Both the position numbers and the translations under genes were made by a program. 11,572 bases of DNA from Synechococcus sp. HW_metabat.21 (GTDB lineage Bacteria; Cyanobacteriota; Cyanobacteriia; PCC-6307; Cyanobiaceae). Below the pieces are notes generated by a model, which saw nothing but the letters and a program-made list of their open reading frames with translations, was not told the DNA's origin and searched no databases. The stretch lies in NCBI GenBank assembly GCA_018623875.1, contig JAAZUZ010000044.1, positions 1 through 11,572 on the forward strand, read 5' to 3'. Of the stretch, positions 5,956-11,572 are shown piece by piece. How positions within the stretch are numbered: position 1 is the first letter of the stretch; the number at the start of each line of letters is the position of its first letter.

Positions 5956-6780
5956 ATGGAGAGCAGCCTGTCCTTCCGGGCACGTCTGGTGCATGCCGAG
6001 GCCGGCAAGCGTGTCGTCCAGCTCAGTGCCTGGCGGGGATCCAGCTGCCTCGGGAGCGCGCTTGGCGAAGCGGAGAACGCCGAGCTCGCTGAGGACAGGG
6101 CCCTCGAAAAACTCCAAACCCGGCTTGGCCATCAACCCTTAGCCGACGAGGCTGCACCGAGTCCGCAGGAGGTTGAAGCACCACCGGTGCGCCACCCCGT
6201 GGTGCGCCGTCCTCCGGCCGACGAGCCGGTTGCTCCAGCCGCGGAGGCAGCTCCGACGCCTGATGCGCCTCCGGCAGCACCCACAGAAACCGTTCAGCCA
6301 AGTCTCTCGACTCCACCCACCCCGCCAGCGGCGGTGGAGCCGCAGGAACCCGTCCCAGACCCCGAGGATTGGAGCGATGAGCTCGCCGAGATCGAGGTGC
6401 AGCTCAAACGCCTGGGCTGGGACCGGACCCAAGAGGGGACCTACCTGCAGCGGGCCTTTGGCCACCCCAGCCGTAACCGGATCACCAGCTACGCCGACCT
6501 GGCCTCCTACGTCCGCAGCCTGAGGGTTCTCGAACCCGGCAACGACCCAGCCTCCGCGGCCATTCCCCTACGGCGCCGTGATCTGCTCGAGCAGAGCGAC
6601 AGCCTGATGGCAGCCCTGCAATGGGATGCCAACCGCGGCCGCCTAGCCCTCGAGCAGCAGTTCAAACTCAGCAGCCGTCAGCAACTCAGTGACGAGCAGC
6701 TCTTGGCGTTCAACATGCAGCTTGAGACCACCCTCATCGGCTCCGGCAATGCCGCGCCAGCAGCTCCCATCCCAGGTTGA
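5956..6780 (+). CDS. Hypothetical two-domain protein with Pro/Ala-rich linker
   Basis: I do not recognise a named family in this 274-residue protein. Residues 1-57 look like a small folded unit: two strands (LSFRARLVHAEAGKRVVQLSAWRG region) and an acidic helix at about 37-57. Residues 58-137 are a linker rich in Pro, Ala, Glu and Thr with no expected structure. Residues 138-262 are helical and charged; WSDELAEIEVQLKRLGWD and the TYLQRAFGHPSRNRITSY section look conserved in style, ending in a Gln/Leu-rich helix pair. There is no signal peptide, membrane helix or catalytic motif. The architecture suggests a soluble adaptor with two binding modules on a flexible tether, which is inference. The start is ATG 5956, supported by GAGG eight bases upstream. 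Its 3' end overlaps the convergent HEAIH gene by 47 nt. Confidence 0.75.
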   Translation: MESSLSFRARLVHAEAGKRVVQLSAWRGSSCLGSALGEAENAELAEDRALEKLQTRLGHQPLADEAAPSPQEVEAPPVRHPVVRRPPADEPVAPAAEAAPTPDAPPAAPTETVQPSLSTPPTPPAAVEPQEPVPDPEDWSDELAEIEVQLKRLGWDRTQEGTYLQRAFGHPSRNRITSYADLASYVRSLRVLEPGNDPASAAIPLRRRDLLEQSDSLMAALQWDANRGRLALEQQFKLSSRQQLSDEQLLAFNMQLETTLIGSGNAAPAAPIPG

Positions 6781-7486
6781 GCTGCTCCTGGTTGGCGTAG
6801 GCCTCCTCCTCCAGCAGTCGCTGTTTCCGGGAGACCTTCGCGTAGAGCGGCTGCTGAAGACTGCGGCGACCTGAGGCGCTCAAGCTGCGGCCCAGGCCCA
6901 GCAGCCGCGGGCGGGCATAGAGGGAGCCGCCTTTGCAGCTCTGGGCGACGTGAATCGCCTCATGGTTCAAAACCCGCGCGAAGTTCACCGTGCCTTTGGA
7001 GGCCACATCCGGGCGAAGACGCAGCTCACCCCGACGCGGGTTCCACTCACCAGCTGCCCCCTCTCGTTTGGGCTGACGCACCACGATCACCACGCCGCTG
7101 CGCTCGAGCTGCTGGAGCAGCAGTCCAATGGCGTCCCGCTCATTCCTGTAGCTGGGGGGATTGGCGATCAGCTGACGCAACTGCGCCGCCGAGAGGGGCT
7201 TCTCGCCGACCCTGCGCCGATAGGTGATGCGCTGCCCCCCACCCGGCAGACGCTCCAACCGGGGGCGCCAGAGCCGATCAGCCTGATCCAGCCGCTCAAA
7301 CAGGGCCCGCTCACTGGAGGTCGTCAGCTGCCAGTTGAGCGGCAGGGTCAGCCCCACCGCTGTGTTTCCCCCACTGGCCTGGGGAACCGCCTCCTGGGGT
7401 GCCTCCCCATCGCGCTGCAACCAACTCAAGCCAGCGCCGGCGAGGAGCAGCACCGCCAGGGAGAGCCAGAGGGGACGACCTCGCAT
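6734..7486 (-). CDS. Membrane-anchored or secreted putative zinc metallopeptidase (HEAIH)
   Basis: The 250-residue protein begins with a basic stretch and a hydrophobic core (residues 5-22: PLWLSLAVLLLAGAGLSW), reading as a signal anchor or signal peptide with no lipobox cysteine. The rest should be periplasmic or lumenal. NHEAIHVAQSC (174-184) contains the HExxH zinc motif with H175, E176 and H179. EEEAYANQ (226-233) offers a third glutamate ligand about 50 residues later, the arrangement of gluzincins. Two cysteines (C184, C247) could form a disulfide. I know no named family, and the substrate is unknown. It is divergent from mfd (65-base gap) and convergent with the 5956 gene, overlapping it by 47 nt. 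The start is ATG 7486, with a poor ribosome site. A non-catalytic role cannot be excluded. Confidence 0.78.
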   Translation of the reverse strand: MRGRPLWLSLAVLLLAGAGLSWLQRDGEAPQEAVPQASGGNTAVGLTLPLNWQLTTSSERALFERLDQADRLWRPRLERLPGGGQRITYRRRVGEKPLSAAQLRQLIANPPSYRNERDAIGLLLQQLERSGVVIVVRQPKREGAAGEWNPRRGELRLRPDVASKGTVNFARVLNHEAIHVAQSCKGGSLYARPRLLGLGRSLSASGRRSLQQPLYAKVSRKQRLLEEEAYANQEQLNLGWELLARHCRSR

Positions 7487-7501
7487 CGCTGGAGCCGACC
7501 T

Positions 7502-7538
7502 CAGCTGCTCACCATTCTCTTGCCAAGATGGGCAGCTG
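7502..7538. repeat. Inverted repeat in the gap between the HEAIH gene and mfd
   Basis: CAGCTGC (7502-7508) is matched by its exact reverse complement GCAGCTG (7532-7538), with a 23-base spacer. Both arms lie in the 65-base divergent gap (7487-7551). Each arm holds the self-palindrome CAGCTG. TTGCCA (7520-7525) inside the spacer resembles a -35 box, but no good -10 follows. This could be an operator or chance in GC-rich DNA. Confidence 0.35.
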
Positions 7539-7551
7539 TGCTTTGAGCCCC

Positions 7552-10500
7552 ATGCCCCTCTCCGCCCTGGTGCGCCAACTGCAGCAGGTGCCCCTCAGTG
7601 GAGAGGTACTGCAGCGGTGCGACCGGGACGAGCGGCTGCGGCTCTCCGGGGCGGGACGTGGCGCCCGCGCCCTGATCAGCAGTGTCCTGGCGGGCTGCGC
7701 CGACGCTCCGTTGCTGGTCGTGGTGCCCACCCTGGAGGAGGCCGGCCGCTGGGCGGCGCTACTGGAACTGATGGGCTGGAGCAGCGCCCAGCTCTATCCA
7801 ACGAGCGAGGGCAGCCCCTACGAGCCCTTCGATCCCACCAGCGAGATCACCTGGGGACAACTCCAGGTCCTCAGCGAACTCCTAGATGGCGGCAGCCGCT
7901 GCGCGATCGTCGCCACCGAACGAGCCCTGCAACCGCACCTGCCGCCGCCGGCGGCCCTGAAGGCCCAGTGCCTGAGCCTGCGCAAGGGGGACGAGTTTGA
8001 CCTCGAGGCCCTCGGCGAAACCCTGACCCGTCTGGGTTACGAGCGGGTCACGAGCATCGAGCAGGAAGGCAGTTGGAGCCGTCGCGGCGACATCGTCGAC
8101 GTCTTCCCGGTCAGCTCTGAACTTCCCGTCCGACTGGAATTCTTCGGTGAGGAGCTGGAGAAGCTGCGGGAATTCGACCCCGCCAGCCAGCGCTCCCTCG
8201 ATCCGATCGACGTGGTGCGTCTCACCCCGAGCGGCTACGGGCCCCTGATCGCGGATGCCCTCCGCGAGGGCATGCCGGAGAGCCTTGACCAACTCCTCAG
8301 CCCCGAAGCCAGCGAGCAACTGCTGGAAGGGGGCACACCGGAGGGGATGCGGCGACTCATGGGCCTGGCCTGGAATGAGCCGGCTTCGCTGCTCGACTAC
8401 CTGCCCGAAGGCACCCTGATTGCCATCGATGAGCGGCGCCATTGCCTCTCCCACGGCCAGCAGTGGTTTGATCACGCCGTCGAGCACCACGCCGAGGTCT
8501 GCGCTGAGCTCAGTGTCGAGCTACCGGCCGTCCTGCACCGCAGCCCCGAAGACGCCCTGGCGGCGGCAGAGGGCTTCCAAGGCTTTGACCTAGCCGAGCT
8601 GCAGGAAAGCGACAACCACCCCAACAACTTCGATCTCTCCAGCCGGCCCGTGCCGGCTTACCCCAATCAATTCGGCAAGCTCGCCGAGCTGATCAAAGGC
8701 TTCCAGAAGGAGAAGGCCCGGGTCTGGCTTCTCTCCGCCCAGCCCAGCCGCGCTGTGGCCCTGCTCGAGGAGCACGACTGCATCAGCCGCTTCGTCCCCA
8801 ACCCGTCCGATCACCCGGCCATCGATCGGCTGATCGAACAGAACACCCCCGTCGCGCTCAAGACGAAGGGCACCGCCGAACTCGAGGGCCTGCAATTGCC
8901 GGCCTGGAAGCTCGCGTTGATCACCGACCGGGAATTCTTTGGTCAGCACTCCCTGGCCGCGAGCGGTTACGTGCGTCGCCGGCGCAAGGCCGCGAGCCGC
9001 ACGGTCGATCCCAACAAGATGCGCCCGGGGGATTTCGTGGTGCACCGCAACCACGGCATCGGCAAATTCCTGAAGCTGGAGAAGCTCGCGATTGGCAGCG
9101 AAGCCCGCGATTACCTCGTCGTCCAATACGCCGATGGCCTCCTGCGGGTCGCCGCCGACCAGCTCGGCAGCCTCGGCCGCTACCGCGCCACCAGCGATAG
9201 CCCACCGGACCTCAACCGCATGGGGGGCACCGCCTGGAACAAGGCCAAAGAACGCGCCCGCAAGGCCGTGCGCAAGGTGGCCCTCGACCTGGTCAAGCTC
9301 TACGCGGAACGCCACAAAGCACCCGGCTTCGCCTTCCCCGTGGATGGCCCCTGGCAAAACGAACTCGAAGATTCCTTCCCGTACGAGCCCACCCCGGATC
9401 AGGTCAAGGCGATTGCCGATGTCAAACGGGACATGGAGCAACCCCAGCCCATGGACCGCCTCGTTTGCGGCGATGTCGGCTTCGGCAAAACCGAGGTGGC
9501 GATCCGGGCGATCTTCAAGGCCGTGACCGCCGGCAAGCAGGTGGCGATGCTCGCCCCGACGACCGTTCTGGCGCAGCAGCACTGGCGTTCACTCTCCGAG
9601 CGCTTTGCCCCTTATCCGATCAAGGTCAGCCTGCTCAACCGCTTCCGCACCACCAGTGAGCGCAAGGTGATCCACGAGGGGCTCGGTGAAGGCACCGTGG
9701 ACGTCGTCGTCGGCACCCATCAACTGCTCGGCAAGGGCACCCAGTTCAAGGAGCTCGGTCTGCTCGTCGTTGACGAGGAACAGCGCTTTGGCGTGAACCA
9801 GAAGGAAAAGATCAAGGCCCTGCGCAAGGACGTCGACGTCCTGACCCTCTCGGCAACCCCGATTCCGCGCACGCTCTACATGAGCCTCTCGGGGGTCCGC
9901 GAGATGAGCCTGATCACGACGCCACCACCATTGCGTCGGCCGATCAAGACCCACCTGGCGGCACTCGATGAGGAAGCCGTGCGCAGTGCGATCCGTCAGG
10001 AGCTTGATCGCGGCGGTCAAATCTTTTATGTCGTCCCCCGGGTGGAGGGCATCGAACAGGTCGCCGAAGGGCTGCGGCAGATGATCCCCGGCCTTCGGCT
10101 CCTGGTCGCCCACGGTCAGATGGCGGAAGGCGAGCTGGAGAGCGCCATGGTGGCCTTCAACGCTGGTGAGGCGGACCTGATGCTCTGCACCACGATCGTG
10201 GAGAGCGGCCTGGACATCCCACGGGTCAACACGATCCTGATTGAGGACGCCCACAAGTTCGGCCTCGCCCAGCTGTATCAGCTGCGCGGTCGCGTCGGCC
10301 GCAGCGGCATCCAAGCCCACGCCTGGCTCTTCTATCCAGGGGATGCCTCCTTAAGCGATGCGGCCCGGCAGCGCCTACGCGCCATTCAGGAGTTCGCCCA
10401 ACTGGGCAGCGGCTACCAACTGGCCATGCGCGACATGGAGATTCGCGGCGTCGGCAACCTGCTGGGGGTCGAGCAGAGCGGCCAGATGGAGACGATCGGG

Positions 10501-11103
10501 TTTGACCTCTATATGGAGATGCTCCAGGAATCCCTGGCGGAAATCCAGGGTCAGGACATCCCCTCGGTGGATGACACCCAGATCGACCTGCAGCTCACCG
10601 CCTTCATCCCCGGCGACTGGATCAGCGACAACGACGAGAAGATGGCGGCCTACCGGGCCGCGGCCGACTGCACCAGCCCCGATGGCCTCATCCAGCTGGC
10701 GGCCGACTGGGTGGATCGTTACGGCGCCATCCCTGCGCCGGTCATCTCCCTCCTGCAGCTCATGGAGCTGAAATTGCTGGCGAAGCGCTGCGGCTTCTCC
10801 CGGATCAAACCCGAGAAACCGAACATCGCCCTCGAGACGCCCATGGAGGAGCCGGCCTTCCGCCTGCTGCGCCAGGGCCTGCCCCAACACCTGCACGGCA
10901 GGCTCGTCTATCAAGCCGGCTCCGGCAGCACCGCCAAGGTGCTGGCCCGGGGGCTCGGTGTCCTGCCGATGGAGAAGCAGGTGGAGGAGCTGATGAACTG
11001 GCTCAAGCAAATGGTCGACCAGATCCCCGGGGCCGATGGGCTCACCGATGCCCAACGGGCCGAGCAGCTCAAGGCCAAAAACGAGGCGGTGCTTGCGGTT
11101 TAG
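7552..11103 (+). CDS. mfd: Transcription-repair coupling factor Mfd
   Basis: ATP-dependent DNA translocase that pushes or removes RNA polymerase stalled at DNA damage and recruits UvrA for nucleotide excision repair. The 1183 residues match the family's usual 1150-1190. In order there are: the UvrB-like N-terminal module (SEGSPYEPFDP near 83-93, RRGDIVDVFP at 177-186); the RNA-polymerase-interacting CarD-like domain (PGDFVVHRNHGIGKF, about 492-506); the translocase with YEPTPDQ (near 611), Walker A GDVGFGKTE (640-648), DEEQ (741-744), SATPIPRT (767-774) and QLRGRVGRSG (910-919); and the C-terminal TRCF domain from about 1008. I chose ATG 7552 (MPLSALVRQLQ) because it matches the picocyanobacterial Mfd N-terminus as I recall it; ATG 7528 would add eight residues, and the frame stays open to 7399. 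A possible SOS box was not seen upstream. No defect is visible. Confidence 0.97.
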   Translation: MPLSALVRQLQQVPLSGEVLQRCDRDERLRLSGAGRGARALISSVLAGCADAPLLVVVPTLEEAGRWAALLELMGWSSAQLYPTSEGSPYEPFDPTSEITWGQLQVLSELLDGGSRCAIVATERALQPHLPPPAALKAQCLSLRKGDEFDLEALGETLTRLGYERVTSIEQEGSWSRRGDIVDVFPVSSELPVRLEFFGEELEKLREFDPASQRSLDPIDVVRLTPSGYGPLIADALREGMPESLDQLLSPEASEQLLEGGTPEGMRRLMGLAWNEPASLLDYLPEGTLIAIDERRHCLSHGQQWFDHAVEHHAEVCAELSVELPAVLHRSPEDALAAAEGFQGFDLAELQESDNHPNNFDLSSRPVPAYPNQFGKLAELIKGFQKEKARVWLLSAQPSRAVALLEEHDCISRFVPNPSDHPAIDRLIEQNTPVALKTKGTAELEGLQLPAWKLALITDREFFGQHSLAASGYVRRRRKAASRTVDPNKMRPGDFVVHRNHGIGKFLKLEKLAIGSEARDYLVVQYADGLLRVAADQLGSLGRYRATSDSPPDLNRMGGTAWNKAKERARKAVRKVALDLVKLYAERHKAPGFAFPVDGPWQNELEDSFPYEPTPDQVKAIADVKRDMEQPQPMDRLVCGDVGFGKTEVAIRAIFKAVTAGKQVAMLAPTTVLAQQHWRSLSERFAPYPIKVSLLNRFRTTSERKVIHEGLGEGTVDVVVGTHQLLGKGTQFKELGLLVVDEEQRFGVNQKEKIKALRKDVDVLTLSATPIPRTLYMSLSGVREMSLITTPPPLRRPIKTHLAALDEEAVRSAIRQELDRGGQIFYVVPRVEGIEQVAEGLRQMIPGLRLLVAHGQMAEGELESAMVAFNAGEADLMLCTTIVESGLDIPRVNTILIEDAHKFGLAQLYQLRGRVGRSGIQAHAWLFYPGDASLSDAARQRLRAIQEFAQLGSGYQLAMRDMEIRGVGNLLGVEQSGQMETIGFDLYMEMLQESLAEIQGQDIPSVDDTQIDLQLTAFIPGDWISDNDEKMAAYRAAADCTSPDGLIQLAADWVDRYGAIPAPVISLLQLMELKLLAKRCGFSRIKPEKPNIALETPMEEPAFRLLRQGLPQHLHGRLVYQAGSGSTAKVLARGLGVLPMEKQVEELMNWLKQMVDQIPGADGLTDAQRAEQLKAKNEAVLAV

Positions 11104-11140
11104 GCCTGAAGCGACGGAAAGATGAGCGACGGGCGCAAAA

Positions 11141-11175
11141 GTCCGTTACAATCTTCATGAAGCAACGTTACGGAC
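11141..11175 (+). promoter_or_regulatory. Promoter with nested dyad symmetry upstream of the small membrane protein
   Basis: TACAAT (11147-11152) is a good -10 box, placing transcription start near 11158-11160 and giving a leader of about 20 bases. No clear -35 is seen. The start region is the centre of the perfect 10-base palindrome CTTCATGAAG (11153-11162), itself flanked by outer arms GTCCGT (11141-11146) and ACGGAC (11170-11175) that are reverse complements with almost the same centre. This is a typical position for a repressor operator, or the outer arms could form a small 5' hairpin. GGAC (11172-11175) may serve as a weak ribosome site for ATG 11180. Confidence 0.5.
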
Positions 11176-11179
11176 ACTC

Positions 11180-11368
11180 ATGGGTCCTGGACTCGGCGAA
11201 GTCATTGATCTCGGAACCGGCTTCGGCGGTGGCCTGAGCCTGATCTCCGGGTTGATCAGCCTGGTGGCTCTCGGGGTGTTCGCGGTGCTCCAATCGGACA
11301 CCGGCAATGACGATGACGACTCCACCCCGGGCGGTGGCCTGATGCAGCCCGTGGGCAGCGCCGCCTGA
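11180..11368 (+). CDS. Small single-helix membrane protein, function unknown
   Basis: The 62-residue protein has a Gly-rich start (residues 1-18), one hydrophobic segment at about 19-37 (LSLISGLISLVALGVFAVL) long enough to cross the membrane once, then an acidic patch NDDDD (43-47) and a Gly/Pro tail. I recognise no family; it has the size and shape of the small membrane proteins that accompany photosynthetic or stress complexes in cyanobacteria, but no sequence link to any was seen. Support for its being real is the promoter-like element just upstream, the clean ATG start and an intrinsic terminator 12 bases after the stop. It lies 76 bases after mfd and is probably its own transcription unit. 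Confidence 0.7.
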   Translation: MGPGLGEVIDLGTGFGGGLSLISGLISLVALGVFAVLQSDTGNDDDDSTPGGGLMQPVGSAA

Positions 11369-11380
11369 ACCCAATCAGTG

Positions 11381-11418
11381 GTTCTCCTCAGCCACGGCCT
11401 TCGCCGAGAACTTTTTTT
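11381..11418 (+). terminator. Intrinsic terminator of the small membrane protein gene
   Basis: GTTCTC (11381-11386) pairs with GAGAAC (11406-11411), and the loop can be stabilised by CGGC-CUUC-GCCG (11395-11406, sharing one base with the outer stem). Seven T residues (11412-11418) follow directly. It faces the plus strand and lies between the 62-residue gene and the convergent gene ending at 11430. A second, crossing inverted repeat is described in the findings. Confidence 0.75.
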
Positions 11419-11429
11419 GTGGCTGGCCG

Positions 11430-11572
11430 CTACTGAACCGGTGCCGCCAATGCCGCGGGGACGTTGGCACTAGCCGGGTTGTAGGTCCGTGACTTGGTCA
11501 GGCTGCTGGCCGCCTTCACCTGCTTCAGCAGGGTGGACTCCGCCACGCGGTACTGGCTGTCCTTCTGGGTGC
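11430..11572 (-). CDS. C-terminal end of an unidentified protein (5' part outside window)
   Basis: From the right edge one minus-strand frame stays open for 46 codons and ends in TAG (11432-11430). The visible end is polar and basic at first (KDSQYRVAESTLLKQVKAASS) and then Ala/Pro/Asn-rich (NPASANVPAALAAPVQ), resembling a flexible C-terminal tail after a helix. Codon use is like that of the neighbours. I cannot name the protein: the tail is too short and of low complexity. The frame is supported by its clean GC-rich third positions and by the terminator region sitting just beyond its stop. Confidence 0.6.
   Translation of the reverse strand, partial: TQKDSQYRVAESTLLKQVKAASSLTKSRTYNPASANVPAALAAPVQ

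Noticed and set aside
7399..7551. Upstream extension of the mfd frame (51 codons)
   Set aside because: It would overlap the N-terminus of the divergent HEAIH gene, its composition is Arg/Ala-rich low complexity, and the usual Mfd N-terminus begins at 7552.
8590..9582. Minus-strand open frame of 330 codons inside mfd
   Set aside because: Antisense shadow of a conserved gene with no ribosome site or domain signal; long antisense frames are common at this GC content.

Overview
The window comes from a high-GC, gene-dense cyanobacterium, most likely a marine or brackish picocyanobacterium of the Synechococcus/Cyanobium type. The grounds are the pmbA/tldE-fmt pair, a Mfd whose N-terminus closely resembles the picocyanobacterial form as I remember it, several small proteins of cyanobacterial type, very short intergenic gaps and a near absence of HIP1 octamers (one copy seen). 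This placement is inference from gene content; no rRNA or tRNA gene lies in the window.

Layout. Positions 1-1893 (+): the C-terminal part of PmbA/TldE, the inactive partner of the TldD metallopeptidase, followed nine bases later by fmt (methionyl-tRNA formyltransferase). Positions 5893-1890 (-): a compact five-gene run, read right to left as a TerC-family membrane protein, a small Cys-motif protein (DUF6464-like), a protein resembling archaeal CTP-dependent riboflavin kinase, a RhlE-type DEAD-box RNA helicase with a Gly/Arg-rich tail, and a coiled-coil protein ending in a J domain. Spacings of 5, -4, 25 and 6 nt suggest one transcript with translational coupling. Its last stop codon overlaps the fmt stop in the palindrome CTAG.

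Positions 5956-6780 (+): an unrecognised protein with two conserved-looking ends joined by a Pro/Ala-rich linker. Its end overlaps by 47 nt a convergent gene (7486-6734, -) for a small membrane-anchored or secreted protein with an HEAIH zinc-peptidase motif. Positions 7552-11103 (+): complete mfd, the transcription-repair coupling factor. Positions 11180-11368 (+): a 62-residue single-helix membrane protein with its own likely promoter, a dyad-symmetric region at the expected transcription start, and an intrinsic terminator. Positions 11430-11572 (-): the last 46 codons of an unidentified gene entering from the right.

Most genes are housekeeping functions: translation initiation, RNA remodelling, transcription-coupled repair and probable metal homeostasis. 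The best candidates for undescribed biology are the riboflavin-kinase-like protein inside the terC-to-J-domain operon, the HEAIH protein, and the small membrane protein with its symmetric promoter. I found no CRISPR array, insertion sequence, prophage or defence island. No stretch over 300 bases lacks a gene.
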